Shown in pieces: positions 51,053 to 61,158 of a stretch of 64,000 bases of DNA. The notes beneath the pieces are model-generated. The model worked only from the letters and a program-made list of their open reading frames with translations, searched no databases and was not told the origin of the DNA. Numbering within the stretch: position 1 is the first letter of the stretch; the number at the start of each line of letters is the position of its first letter. The stretch covers positions 2,604,001-2,668,000 of the forward strand of contig AP017375.1 of NCBI GenBank assembly GCA_002355455.1, written 5' to 3'. The position numbers and the translations under genes were made by a program. The stretch comes from Stanieria sp. NIES-3757. Its GTDB lineage: Bacteria > Cyanobacteriota > Cyanobacteriia > Cyanobacteriales > Xenococcaceae.

Positions 51053-54001
51053 GTGAATGTAATTTCTCAAAATTCTGAGTTAAATCTCCACAAATTATTT
51101 CCCTTTGAACTTGATGATTTCCAAAAAGACGCGATCGCAGCTTTAGATCGAGGTAAATCGGTAGTTGTTTGTGCCCCGACTGGTTCGGGTAAGACTTTGG
51201 TAGGAGAATACGCTATTTATCTTGCATTGAGTCAAGGAAAGCGAATTTTTTATACTACTCCCTTAAAAGCTCTTTCTAATCAAAAATTTCGGGATTTTCT
51301 GGGTCAATTTGGGGCAGAAAATGAAAAGTTAGTGGGATTGATTACTGGAGATATTTTAATTAATCCTAATGCCCAAATAGTAGTCATGACGACGGAAATC
51401 TTCCGTAATATGCTTTACGAAACGCCGATTGGGGAAGTAGGAACTTCTTTAGAGAATGTTGCAGCAGTAGTATTGGATGAATGTCATTATTTAAGCGATC
51501 GCGGTAGAGGAACTGTTTGGGAAGAATCAATTATTTATTGTCCTACTCAAATTCAGTTAGTCGCCCTTTCGGCAACAATTGGCAATGCTGAAGAATTTAC
51601 TGATTGGATTAATCGAGTTAGAAGCGACACCGTAATTAAAACTAAACAGCCAGCTATTCACTGCGAGTTAATTAATTCTGATTTTCGTCCTGTTCCGCTA
51701 CAATTTTATTTTAGTAACAGAAAAGGATTATTTCCTTTACTAAATGCTCAACAAACCAAACTCAATCCTAAATTAAAACCTAGCGATAGTGAACGAAATG
51801 GACGAAACTCTCGCGAAAAAGGTGGTAATTCTCGACGTTTAAAAAATAGAGAATGTCCTAGCATTATCCAAACAATTCAACAGTTGCAAGCTAAGGATAT
51901 GCTGCCAGCGATCTACATCATCTTTAGTCGGCGCGGATGCGATCAGGCAGTTAATAATCTAGACAATCTCAATTTGGTTACACCTGAAGAAGCTCAACAA
52001 ATTGAAGCAATTTTATTACAGTTTATTCTGGGCGAGAATCTAGAATTACAACAAACTTTATTACAAACTTTAGAACAAAGTAATCCTCATCTCAAATCTT
52101 TACTATTAGATTATTTGGCAGCCAACCCCAATGCAGCAATCGATTTATGGGATTATTTTGCCAACCATCCCAACGAAAAATACTTATTGTTTCAATTACT
52201 CGCCCAACTATCCCAAGTTTTAAGAATCGAACAAATCGAGCCTTTAACTAGAGGTATTGCCTCTCACCATGCAGGTTTATTACCAGTTTGGAAAGAATTA
52301 GTCGAACGTTTATTTGAATTAGGTTTAGTCAAGATTGTTTTTGCAACTGCGACTTTAGCAGCAGGAATCAATATGCCCGCTCGAACTACCGTTATTTCTG
52401 CCTTATCCAAACGCACGGATGACGGACATAGTATGCTTACTCCTTCCGAATTTTTACAAATTGCAGGCAGGGCAGGCAGAAGAGGCAAAGATGAAGTTGG
52501 TTATGTTGTTACAACCCAAACTCCCTTTGAAGGCGCGAAAGAAGCTGCTTATCTAGCTACTTCTCAAGCAGAACCCCTCAGAAGCTGGTTTACTCCTTCC
52601 TACGGGATGGTACTAAATTTACTACAAAAACATACCTTAAGCGAAGTTAAAGAGCTGTTAGAGAAAAGTTTCGCCGAATATCTGGCGCGTAAAAGACTAG
52701 CTCCCGAACAGCAAGCGATCGCTGTTTACACCACCGAATTAACTAAACTCGATGTCGAACTTGCACCAATTCCGATTGGACAATTTGCCAGTTATGAAAA
52801 AATACGCGATCGCCTTAAAGAAGAACACCGACTGCTAGACATCCTTCAGCAACAAGCAGAAGCGGTTAGAAAGAATGCATTTAAACCTTTGATTCCTGAG
52901 ATTCAACCAGGTCGAATTGTTGGTTTAAAGGGCAAACACGTGCGTGTATCATCACCTTTAGCAGCAGTAGTAGTCACTAAAATTCCAGGTTCAGGTCTAG
53001 CAGATAATTTAGTTTGCTTAGGGATTGATAATTACTGGTACATAGCAGCTAATGCCGATATCACCGAAATTAATGAAGGTTTTCTGTTGCCAACAACAAT
53101 TAAGGAAATTCCCTTACCACCCTTAGAAAATCCTCGTTTGGGTAAAGGGCAACCAGGAGATCCCCAGACTCTAGCAATTTGTAAACAAATTGAACATAAC
53201 TTGATTCCTGCGATCGCGCCTCCTGAAGTAATCGAACAACAACACAAAATTGACCAATTACAAACTCAATTAGACAATCATCCCCTTCAACAATGGGATA
53301 ATCCCGGTCAACTGGTTAAACGCCACAAACAAAGAATAGAATTACGCGAAAAACTTCACCGTACCCAAATTCAATACCAAAAACACAAATCTAATCAATC
53401 CTATTATTGGGATGAATTTCTCAGTTTGATCAAAGTATTGCAAGAATTTCAAGCTCTCGAAGGATATAACCCTACTTCTTTAGGGCAAGCTGCTGCTACT
53501 ATTCGCGGAGATAACGAACTCTGGCTAGCTTTAGCTTTTCTGTCGGGAGAATTGGAAGTTTTAGAACCTCATCAGCTAGCTGCTGCTGTCTGCGCTCTCA
53601 TTACAGAAACTCCTCGTGGTGATGTCTGGTGCGATTTTCCGCCACCGCCAGAAGTATTAGAAGCTTTAGGGATTAAAAAACGTCAAAGCGAGGATAAATC
53701 AGCAAAAACTTCAATTTTAAGAGAAATTCGTCCTCATTTATTCCAAACTCAACATCGTTATGGAGTAGGTTTACCCATCTGGAGGGAATACGAATTAATT
53801 GGACTCGCTCAACAATGGGTCTTAGGCATCGAATGGAATGAATTATGCGACAGTACCAATCTCGACGAAGGTGATATTGTTAGAATGCTGCGACGAACTT
53901 TAGACGTTCTCTGGCAAATTCCTCAAATGCCTCATGGTTCATCGACTTTAGTTAATAATGCCCAAGAAGCGATCGCCATGATGAAACGTTTTCCTATTTA
54001 A
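51053..54001 (+). CDS. Ski2/Mtr4-like DExH-box RNA helicase
   Basis: 982 residues. Helicase motifs: Walker A CAPTGSGKTLVGEYA, DECHYLSDRGRG, SAT as ALSATIGN, and QIAGRAGRRGKDE. The C-terminal half with LRRTLDVLWQIP is the DSHCT-like region of Ski2/Mtr4 helicases. Such proteins, sometimes compared to plastid ISE2, unwind RNA in decay or maturation. Start is GTG at 51053 (MNVISQN). It has a long basic linker after the first RecA-like core. Monocistronic. Confidence 0.9.
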   Translation: MNVISQNSELNLHKLFPFELDDFQKDAIAALDRGKSVVVCAPTGSGKTLVGEYAIYLALSQGKRIFYTTPLKALSNQKFRDFLGQFGAENEKLVGLITGDILINPNAQIVVMTTEIFRNMLYETPIGEVGTSLENVAAVVLDECHYLSDRGRGTVWEESIIYCPTQIQLVALSATIGNAEEFTDWINRVRSDTVIKTKQPAIHCELINSDFRPVPLQFYFSNRKGLFPLLNAQQTKLNPKLKPSDSERNGRNSREKGGNSRRLKNRECPSIIQTIQQLQAKDMLPAIYIIFSRRGCDQAVNNLDNLNLVTPEEAQQIEAILLQFILGENLELQQTLLQTLEQSNPHLKSLLLDYLAANPNAAIDLWDYFANHPNEKYLLFQLLAQLSQVLRIEQIEPLTRGIASHHAGLLPVWKELVERLFELGLVKIVFATATLAAGINMPARTTVISALSKRTDDGHSMLTPSEFLQIAGRAGRRGKDEVGYVVTTQTPFEGAKEAAYLATSQAEPLRSWFTPSYGMVLNLLQKHTLSEVKELLEKSFAEYLARKRLAPEQQAIAVYTTELTKLDVELAPIPIGQFASYEKIRDRLKEEHRLLDILQQQAEAVRKNAFKPLIPEIQPGRIVGLKGKHVRVSSPLAAVVVTKIPGSGLADNLVCLGIDNYWYIAANADITEINEGFLLPTTIKEIPLPPLENPRLGKGQPGDPQTLAICKQIEHNLIPAIAPPEVIEQQHKIDQLQTQLDNHPLQQWDNPGQLVKRHKQRIELREKLHRTQIQYQKHKSNQSYYWDEFLSLIKVLQEFQALEGYNPTSLGQAAATIRGDNELWLALAFLSGELEVLEPHQLAAAVCALITETPRGDVWCDFPPPPEVLEALGIKKRQSEDKSAKTSILREIRPHLFQTQHRYGVGLPIWREYELIGLAQQWVLGIEWNELCDSTNLDEGDIVRMLRRTLDVLWQIPQMPHGSSTLVNNAQEAIAMMKRFPI

Positions 54002-54066
54002 AGCTAAATATTGATAATCATAGTAATCTATTAATACAGAATTTATGATTACTTATTGTTATAACC

Positions 54067-55035
54067 ATGACCAGCCCTGTAATCGTTGTCGGAATGCCGC
54101 GGAGTGGTTCTACATTATTAACTCGTATTTTAAATGAAAGCTCAGAACTATTTATAGTTAATGATTTTTATTTTTTACAATATGTTGATTCATTTAATAG
54201 TTTAGAGACTAACAACCTTGAAACGGGTAAAACTTTAGCTCAAGATATTGTGCGAAGAATTCAAGCACGGATTGAAAAAAAAGATTCTCCAGAGCTAGAA
54301 TGTGGTTTGTATTTTTCTGCTGAAGATGAACAAAAATTAGAAAATTTTATCCGCAATCAATTAAACTTAGAAACATCTACTTGGTATGATTTATTAGAAC
54401 AAATAATGTCTTTTAGTGCCAGTTTGTTAGGAAAAAAAAGTTGGGGATATAATACGCCACAAGATTATTTACATATCCCTCGTCTAAAAAAACATTTTCC
54501 TGACGCTAAATTTATTTATATGATGCGAGATCCTCGTGCAGTCTTGTGTTCTTATAAGTACGTTAAATCCAATGGTTATCACGAAACTAATCGCTATCAT
54601 CCAATTCTACAAGGATTGGCATGGCGTACAGCTATTCGTAGTTTTTTACAACAAAAAAGCCAAGAGAATTGTTTATTAATTCGTTATGAAGATTTAATTG
54701 CCAACACTAACACAGAATTATCTCGCCTAAGCAGATTTTTAGAAAGTAATTTTCCTCAGATTGATATTAATCTATTTGGCAATAATTCGTCCTTTAAAAA
54801 TAAAAATAAAAAATTAAGTTTGAGCGATACAGAAATCTGGCTTTGCGAACAAATTACTGGGAAAGAAATGCAAGCGATTGGTTATAATTTATCTGGAGTA
54901 AAACCTCGCTTTAAAGATGCTGCTTCCATGACATATTTGACAGTTAAAGCGAGCAATTTTTATTTATCTAAAATTATTTTATCTGCTGATGTTAGAAAAA
55001 GAGTAATACGATTATTAAAAAAAACAAGAGAATAA
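54067..55035 (+). CDS. Sulfotransferase
   Basis: 322 residues. VIVVGMPRSGSTLLTRILNE at the N-terminus is the PAPS 5'-phosphate loop, and YMMRDPRAVLCSYKYVKSNG is the 3'-phosphate segment with the key Arg and Ser; LLIRYEDLI is also typical. It follows the helicase by 65 bases, probably by chance. It is the third sulfotransferase of the window. Acceptor unknown. Soluble; no membrane segment. Confidence 0.88.
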   Translation: MTSPVIVVGMPRSGSTLLTRILNESSELFIVNDFYFLQYVDSFNSLETNNLETGKTLAQDIVRRIQARIEKKDSPELECGLYFSAEDEQKLENFIRNQLNLETSTWYDLLEQIMSFSASLLGKKSWGYNTPQDYLHIPRLKKHFPDAKFIYMMRDPRAVLCSYKYVKSNGYHETNRYHPILQGLAWRTAIRSFLQQKSQENCLLIRYEDLIANTNTELSRLSRFLESNFPQIDINLFGNNSSFKNKNKKLSLSDTEIWLCEQITGKEMQAIGYNLSGVKPRFKDAASMTYLTVKASNFYLSKIILSADVRKRVIRLLKKTRE

Positions 55036-55099
55036 TACCAATTTTTAAAAGTAATAAGAGATTTTAGTTTGTTTAATTAATTATGCCAAAGTACTTAAT

Positions 55100-55780
55100 T
55101 TAGTTTTCTAAAATCGCTTTTAAATCTTGTTGTTGCGAAGAAATTAGATCGAATAAATTTGGAATTTGTTTGAGTAGAGCAATTTCTTGAACGCAGGTTG
55201 TTTGCACGATTTGCAAATTGCGGTCTCGTTTTTGTCCTGGCTGAATTTTCTGGATTAAATTAATGGCTACATTTAACTTCAGTAAAGCTTTTTGGCACTC
55301 TTCGGAGAGTTTTGGTGGTAGTTGCTGGTTGGTATACAGTTCTAATTCTTGAACTTTTTGTTGTAAAGCTTCGGCTCGTTGATACTCCTGATAATATTTT
55401 TCCATGGTTTTTTCGTGTTTGGCTAAACGAGAATTGACTGCACCCAATACCTCTTCTCTGGTAAATGGTTTAGTCAGATAATCATCTGCTCCTAATTCCA
55501 TCCCTTTTCTAAAATTTCCTTTATCAGCCAATGCTGTCAGAAAAATAAAGGGAGTCAAAGCCGTGATTGGTGATTGTCGTAATTCCTTTAAAACTTCATG
55601 TCCATCAATCTCAGGCATCATTACATCGCAAATAATGAGATCGGGTGAATTTTCTTGCGCCCAAAGCGCACCAATAATACCATTTTCGGTACTGTAAACT
55701 TTAAAATCTTCGGCTTCGAGTAGTTCGGTAAGATTTTCTCTAACGAATAATTCATCTTCAATCACTAAAATTTTTTTCAT
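55100..55780 (-). CDS. Response regulator with coiled-coil C-terminus
   Basis: 226 residues. The ATG at 55780 (MKKILVIEDE) is the true start; a longer frame would run into the kinase gene. A receiver domain (about 4-120) has DE near the start, the phospho-Asp in LIICDVMMPEIDG, and DDYLTKPF with the conserved Lys. Then comes a helical, coiled-coil-like part and no DNA-binding or enzyme domain. It overlaps the kinase gene by 23 bases and is surely its partner, probably acting by protein contact. Confidence 0.9.
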   Translation of the reverse strand: MKKILVIEDELFVRENLTELLEAEDFKVYSTENGIIGALWAQENSPDLIICDVMMPEIDGHEVLKELRQSPITALTPFIFLTALADKGNFRKGMELGADDYLTKPFTREEVLGAVNSRLAKHEKTMEKYYQEYQRAEALQQKVQELELYTNQQLPPKLSEECQKALLKLNVAINLIQKIQPGQKRDRNLQIVQTTCVQEIALLKQIPNLFDLISSQQQDLKAILEN

Positions 55781-58133
55781 TAGAAATATATGGAAGTGTA
55801 ATGATAAAAGTTGTTCCAACCTGGAGTTCGCTTTCAAGTTCGATAGTTCCACCATGTAACTCGATAGCTCTTTTCACAATTGCCAATCCTAATCCAGTAC
55901 CAGGAATAGAACCGACATTATTAGCTCGGTGAAAAGAATCAAATAATCGCTCTTGTTCGGGTGGTGGAATTCCAATTCCTTTGTCTTTAATCCGAAAAAT
56001 TGCTTTAGTCGATTCACAAATCAGCTCGAAATATACTTGATTATGATTGGGTGAATATTTAATGGCATTAGAAAGTAAATTACTTAAGATGTGTCTCAGA
56101 AGTTTTTCATCTAAATAAGCGATCGCTACGCGCCTCGGCTGCGCCGAGATCGCATCTTGAACTTGCGCCTGGAAGATGATTTGATGCGTAGAAGTCGTAA
56201 TCTGAATTTCTTCGACTATTTCTTGGCAAAACTGGTACACATCTAACTTAATTGGTTTTAATTCCAGTTTACCCGCCTCCGCTTTACCCAGTAACAAAAC
56301 ATCATTTAATAACTCAGTCATCTGTTTGACAGAGATTTGAATCCGCTTGAGATGATTCAGCTTTTTCTCTTCATCCCATTTATAACCATAGTGTTCGAGT
56401 AATTCGGCAGAAGATAAGATCGTAGCTAAGGGAGTCCGAAACTCATGAGAAGTCATCGCCACAAAACGAGACTTGAGTTCGTTAAGATGTTTTTCCTTTT
56501 GCAAAGCATTACGAATATCTTGTTCTTTACGCTTACTTTCGGTAATATCACGTACAATCACCATTACTTCGCGATCGCTGGTAAGGGCAATGCGAGCTTC
56601 ATAATCGACCATTTGTTGATTGATCAATAATTGATACTCACAAATTTGAACTTCTTTACTCTCAAAAGCTTCAATAATTCCATTCATAATAGCTTCAGCT
56701 ATTGCTTGAGGAAATACTCGCTCAATTTTTTTACCTAAAAAATCACTAGTGGATAAGGGTAAATTATTTGATTTGGAAGCTTTAAAATTAACCAAAGTAC
56801 CATCCTGAGCAATGCGAAAGATCCAATCGGGAATCGCATTTAGGAGAGCGCGATTTGTCGCCATACTAGAATGTAAGGCAGCTTCTGCACGTTTGCGTTC
56901 GGCAATTTCAGCTTTTAATGATTGATTACTTAAAGCTAATTCGGCAGTACGTTGTTGTACTCTTGTTTCTAGTTCATCATGAGTTTGTTTACGCTGGGTG
57001 ATATCTTCATAAGTGCCTACATAACCAATAACTTCGCCTCGATCACAACGGAGTACAGCAGCACGAGCATTAACCCAATTGATTTTTCCTTCTGGAGTTA
57101 AACAACGAAACTCCATGGCAAAATCTTGTCCTTCTTCGACACATTTATGCCATTCTACACACACAGATTTATAATCTTTCGGATGAATAGCTTTTTTCCA
57201 GCCATTACCAAGGCTTTCCTCTGATTTTAAACCACTAATTTCTGACCAGCGAGAGTTAATGTATAAACAAAGACCTTCTACATCCGTTTGAAAAATACCG
57301 AGGGGAGAAGAATCACTTAACAAACGAAATCTGCGTTCGCTCCATTGCAGTGCTACTTCTGCTTGCTTGCGTTGAGTAATATCGCTGATATAGCATCTAA
57401 TTAAGCCACTAGCATTAATGTAGTGGATTGACTGTTCAAAAATTTTTTCTCCCACTTCTACTTCACGAACAAATGATGTGGTGTCATGAGCTTGAACCAG
57501 AGAAACAACTTCAGTCACCAGAGGATGTTGCAATTGAGTTTTTCTTAGATTAGGAAACTCTTTAAGAGCAGCAGGATTGAGATAAGTAATATTCTCAAAT
57601 AAATCGATTTCAATCACTGGATTAGAAAGTAGTTCGGGAAAAGAAGCCAAACGCTCTAAGCTACTTTCAGTTAAATTTTGAATAGGAAAATCTTCTGTAA
57701 CTATGGTGATAAAAGGATCGTTTAAATTAGATAAAAAAGCACTAACATCCTCTGCTTGATCAGAAGTTAAAAATTTAAGGTCTGCTTGATTGGCGACTGC
57801 ATAATAGGTAGCTACAATATCTTTACCAAAACAAATTTCATCCCCATGTTCTAAATCATGGGATAAGCATTGATTACCATTAACTTTAAGCCCATTTCTG
57901 CTACGTTTCCCCTGAAAATCTCCGTCAATAAGACGAAACTTATGATGAGCAGATTCGGGAATTGTTAGCCTTAGTAAAATGGCATGATGACGAGATACCA
58001 AAGGTGAGTCGAGGACTATAGAGTTGGTAGAATCGCGACCAATTGAACACGTAGCTGATTCTAATAAAACAGTACGTTTCCCATGTTTCTCCTTAAAAAT
58101 TAAGATATGTTCGATTGGTTGAGATTGATTCAT
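55758..58133 (-). CDS. FHA-PAS histidine kinase
   Basis: 791 residues, cytoplasmic (no membrane helix). An FHA domain (about 10-115) has SIGRDSTNSIVLD and SRHHAIL, binding phosphothreonine. At least three PAS regions follow (about 165-260, 265-385, 430-535). HisKA has MTSHEFRTPLATIL (phospho-His about 561). ATPase motifs are NLLSNAIKYSP, KDKGIGIPP and GTGLGLAIVKRAI. Residues about 661-672 (AISAQPRRVAIA) are encoded by a palindromic element (56119-56153) in a loop before YLDEKLLRHILSNLL. Start ATG 58133. Confidence 0.9.
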   Translation of the reverse strand: MNQSQPIEHILIFKEKHGKRTVLLESATCSIGRDSTNSIVLDSPLVSRHHAILLRLTIPESAHHKFRLIDGDFQGKRSRNGLKVNGNQCLSHDLEHGDEICFGKDIVATYYAVANQADLKFLTSDQAEDVSAFLSNLNDPFITIVTEDFPIQNLTESSLERLASFPELLSNPVIEIDLFENITYLNPAALKEFPNLRKTQLQHPLVTEVVSLVQAHDTTSFVREVEVGEKIFEQSIHYINASGLIRCYISDITQRKQAEVALQWSERRFRLLSDSSPLGIFQTDVEGLCLYINSRWSEISGLKSEESLGNGWKKAIHPKDYKSVCVEWHKCVEEGQDFAMEFRCLTPEGKINWVNARAAVLRCDRGEVIGYVGTYEDITQRKQTHDELETRVQQRTAELALSNQSLKAEIAERKRAEAALHSSMATNRALLNAIPDWIFRIAQDGTLVNFKASKSNNLPLSTSDFLGKKIERVFPQAIAEAIMNGIIEAFESKEVQICEYQLLINQQMVDYEARIALTSDREVMVIVRDITESKRKEQDIRNALQKEKHLNELKSRFVAMTSHEFRTPLATILSSAELLEHYGYKWDEEKKLNHLKRIQISVKQMTELLNDVLLLGKAEAGKLELKPIKLDVYQFCQEIVEEIQITTSTHQIIFQAQVQDAISAQPRRVAIAYLDEKLLRHILSNLLSNAIKYSPNHNQVYFELICESTKAIFRIKDKGIGIPPPEQERLFDSFHRANNVGSIPGTGLGLAIVKRAIELHGGTIELESELQVGTTFIITLPYISNEKNFSD
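56119..56153. repeat. GC-rich palindromic element in frame within the FHA kinase (copy B)
   Basis: GCGATCGC (56119-56126), then CTCGGC (56134-56139), TGC, GCCGAG (56143-56148) and ATCGC. It is almost the same as the element at 26304-26340. In the protein it adds an Ala/Arg-rich loop, so the gene tolerates it. Confidence 0.75.
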
Positions 58134-58348
58134 CAATACTTAGTTAGATTGCCAAATAAAGTCTCATAACAGACATTTTTATCTTTCCCTCCAATCGTAA
58201 AAAACTAACATTTGATGAGAAGACAATGAAATTTTCAATTGAGAAATTGCGCTCAATTAAAGGTTAATTGACTAAATAATTGAATAAAAAAAATCCATCC
58301 AGATTGTTTAAATCAAAGAGATGGGTTAATAATTAAGATTGAATTATC

Positions 58349-60172
58349 TTACAAATTAGTGTGAAAAGCGATCGCATCAGTTAACTTAGTAATTACTTCT
58401 GCCACTGGAATGGCTCCTAGTTCTCCCGAAGCACGAGTGCGTATATTTAAGGCGTTTCCTTCGAGTTCTTTATCTCCAACTACTGCCATCACAGGAATTT
58501 TTTGAGTTTCAGCATTGCGAATCATTTTACCGAGGCGTTCCCTACTAGTATCGGCTTCTGCTCTGATTCCTGCTATTAGCATCTTCGCTGTTACTTCCTG
58601 CACAAAGTCCATGTGACTATCGCTTACAGGTAGTAAACGAATTTGAGTTGGTGCTAACCATAAAGGAAAGTCGCCTGCATACTCTTCAATCAGAATACCA
58701 ATTAACCTTTCTAGAGAACCAAAAGGCGCACGGTGAATCATAACTGGACGTTGACGACTTCCATCTTCGGCAATGTATTCTAAATCGAATCTTTCGGGCA
58801 AATTATAATCTACCTGTACTGTTCCTAATTGCCATTCTCGTCCTAGAACATCTTCAAAGATAAAATCGAGTTTTGGACCATAAAAGGCAGCTTCTCCTGG
58901 TGCTTCAAAATAGTCCATTGCTAAAGTTTGTACGGCACGGCGAATTGCACCTTCTGCTTTTGACCAAACTTCATCCGAACCAATATATTTATCTGATTCA
59001 GGATCGCGGAAACTAAGACGGGCTTTAAAGTTCTTCAGTTGCAAACTCTTAAAAACAGCCAGAATTAGGTCTACTACTTTAAGAAATTCATCATCTAATT
59101 GTTCGGGAGTGACAAACAAATGAGAATCATCAACAGTAAAACCTCTTACCCTAGTTAAACCGCCTAATTCTCCTGATTGTTCATAACGATAGACAGTACC
59201 AAACTCAGCTAATCTGATCGGTAATTCCCGATAAGAACGCAACTGACTTTTATAAATTTGGATGTGGAAGGGACAGTTCATCGGTTTGAGAACAAAACCC
59301 TGTTCTAGCTTGGCTGCTTCCTCATCTTCTGCCATCATCGGGAACATATCTTCCTGATATTTTTGCCAATGTCCCGAAGCTTTAAACAAATCAATTCTGG
59401 CAATATGGGGTGTTACAACAGGAAGATAACCACGTTTGATCTGTTCTTGTTTGAGAAAATCTTCCAACTGCGATCGCAATATTGTTCCTTTGGGAGTCCA
59501 TAAAGGTAAACCAGGACCAACAGGATCGGCAAAAATAAATAATCCTAATTCTTTACCTAACTTACGATGATCTCTGCGTAAGGCTTCTTCTTTACGACGT
59601 TTGTATTCTGCTAACTGTTCGGGAGTTTCCCAAGCTGTACCATAAATCCGTTGTAGTTGAGCTTTGGTTTCATCTCCGCGCCAATAAGCTCCTGCCACAC
59701 TTTCTAAGTCAATTGCTTTGGGATTAATCTCGGCAGTACTTTCCACATGAGGACCGGCACACAAATCCCACCATCGATCTCCTAAATGGTAAAGGGTAAT
59801 CGGTTCTTGAATTCCTTCCAGGATTTCCAGCTTATAGGGTTCACCCAACTCTTCAATGCGTCGTTTGGCTTCTTCTCGACTGACTTCTTCCCGAATGACT
59901 GGCAATTTTTGATTGATGATCTTGATCATCTCTTTCTTAATTGCTTTTAAATCTTTCTCAGTAAAAGGTTCGGGGCTATCAAAATCGTAATAAAAGCCAT
60001 TTTCTGTCCAAGGACCAATTGTTACTTGTGTTTTCGGAAACAGCTTCTGCACCGCCATTGCCATGATGTGGGAGGTTGTGTGGCGGATTTTTTTGAGATT
60101 TTCTGATTCGCTAGTACGCGGTAATCTAATGAGATTGGATTCTTCTGCGGTGGGCATCGGCTGTTTAACCAT
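58349..60172 (-). CDS. thrS: Threonyl-tRNA synthetase (TGS-less cyanobacterial form)
   Basis: 607 residues. The N-terminal TGS domain of most bacterial ThrRS is missing; the editing domain comes soon after the start (RHTTSHIMAMAVQKLFP), followed by the class II core with motif 2 (TRVRGFTVDDSHLF) and motif 3 region (RAPFGSLERL), then the anticodon-binding domain (LLPVSDSHMDF). Zinc ligands include the Cys of MNCPFH. ATG at 60172. Confidence 0.94.
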   Translation of the reverse strand: MVKQPMPTAEESNLIRLPRTSESENLKKIRHTTSHIMAMAVQKLFPKTQVTIGPWTENGFYYDFDSPEPFTEKDLKAIKKEMIKIINQKLPVIREEVSREEAKRRIEELGEPYKLEILEGIQEPITLYHLGDRWWDLCAGPHVESTAEINPKAIDLESVAGAYWRGDETKAQLQRIYGTAWETPEQLAEYKRRKEEALRRDHRKLGKELGLFIFADPVGPGLPLWTPKGTILRSQLEDFLKQEQIKRGYLPVVTPHIARIDLFKASGHWQKYQEDMFPMMAEDEEAAKLEQGFVLKPMNCPFHIQIYKSQLRSYRELPIRLAEFGTVYRYEQSGELGGLTRVRGFTVDDSHLFVTPEQLDDEFLKVVDLILAVFKSLQLKNFKARLSFRDPESDKYIGSDEVWSKAEGAIRRAVQTLAMDYFEAPGEAAFYGPKLDFIFEDVLGREWQLGTVQVDYNLPERFDLEYIAEDGSRQRPVMIHRAPFGSLERLIGILIEEYAGDFPLWLAPTQIRLLPVSDSHMDFVQEVTAKMLIAGIRAEADTSRERLGKMIRNAETQKIPVMAVVGDKELEGNALNIRTRASGELGAIPVAEVITKLTDAIAFHTNL

Positions 60173-60345
60173 GCAAATTAACTCTTTTGATTTTACTAAC
60201 AGCTATAAGTCGTGTTTCTTTCTATGATACTGGTGTTACTAAGTCTTTGAATTGTGAACTTAATAATTAACATCATCAAACTTTTTATTAAGATATGTAA
60301 AAAACGCTAATATATGTAGTGAGATAACAAGCTATTTTAAAATCT

Positions 60346-60663
60346 ATGTCTTCAGAACAAGAATTGCTCAAATCAGTTCTCGAACCTCTTCTAGAAGATT
60401 TTCAATATTGGTTTTCGCGATCGCGTTCTTTATTAGAATCAGAGAGATTATCTTTTTTTACAGTTCAGGAACAAGCCGATTTACTCGAACAAGTCAAAAA
60501 AAGTCAACAAGAGGTTAGTACTGCCCAAATGTTATTTAAAGCTACTGGAGGTCAAGCTGGAATAGAGTCTCGTATGCTAGTTCCTTGGCATCATCTAGTT
60601 GCTCAATGTTGGGATGTAGCGAGAAGATGGCGCGAACTCAAAGCTCAAGATTCTCAATCTTAA
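60346..60663 (+). CDS. DUF2605 protein
   Basis: 105 residues, helical, no membrane segment. LLKSVLEPLLEDFQYWFSRS and VPWHHLVAQCWDVARRWRE match DUF2605 of cyanobacteria, function unknown. The DUF2973 gene follows after 67 bases, the usual pair. Confidence 0.8.
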   Translation: MSSEQELLKSVLEPLLEDFQYWFSRSRSLLESERLSFFTVQEQADLLEQVKKSQQEVSTAQMLFKATGGQAGIESRMLVPWHHLVAQCWDVARRWRELKAQDSQS

Positions 60664-60730
60664 TTATCAATTTAGTTAAAAAAACAGTTAAAAAGCAGGG
60701 GAATTTTCTTATTTTTCGGGGGAAAGTGTG

Positions 60731-61054
60731 ATGTTACAGCTAATATACATTTTTGCTTTTACAATTGTAGCTTTTTTGGCAATTGCTAATTTAATTCGTA
60801 GTTTAATTAATTTAAGTGTAGAAAGTCAAAGAGTATATCCTAATCAGGGTTCCGCTCATAACTCTCAAAACAAAACTCAAGCTAAAATCAATCAAGTTGC
60901 GAAAAAGTCACTTCATCCAGAATTGCTAGATGAACAAGGTAAGTTGATTAACGAGCCTTTATTAGTTATGCGTTCTGTCTCGGTAGAAGATGCTCGTCAG
61001 CAACTAGATTCAATTTATAATTCTTCTCCTAATAAATCTGATTTGGAAGAATAA
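60731..61054 (+). CDS. DUF2973 membrane protein
   Basis: 107 residues. A single N-terminal membrane helix (LIYIFAFTIVAFLAIANLI) is followed by a soluble, polar region with LHPELLDEQGKLINEPLLVM, the DUF2973 signature. Start ATG 60731 follows a GGGGGAAAG ribosome-binding site; a GTG codon before it is in frame. Paired with DUF2605. Confidence 0.8.
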   Translation: MLQLIYIFAFTIVAFLAIANLIRSLINLSVESQRVYPNQGSAHNSQNKTQAKINQVAKKSLHPELLDEQGKLINEPLLVMRSVSVEDARQQLDSIYNSSPNKSDLEE

Positions 61055-61097
61055 ATTTTAAAGTCAAAGGTCAAAAATCAAAAGTTAAAATTTCAAA

Positions 61098-61137
61098 AGC
61101 ATTTCTGTTCGATTTTCTCAACTCAAATAGAAATGCT
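61098..61137. repeat. Long-loop hairpin after DUF2973
   Basis: Perfect 9-bp arms AGCATTTCT (61098-61106) and AGAAATGCT (61129-61137) with a 22-base loop. No T run follows directly; a second hairpin behind it has one. Just before it are TCAAAG/TCAAAA tandem bases (61061-61095). Confidence 0.5.
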
Positions 61138-61158
61138 GTAGACGTTTTTACGCATAAT

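Noticed and set aside
55781-55855. Longer N-terminus for the response regulator
   Set aside because: It would add 25 residues read from inside the kinase gene; receiver domains start right at MKKILVIED.
61061-61097. Tandem repeat array in TCAAAG/TCAAAA text
   Set aside because: Only three or four imperfect units; such AT-rich stutters are frequent in this genome and show no larger structure.
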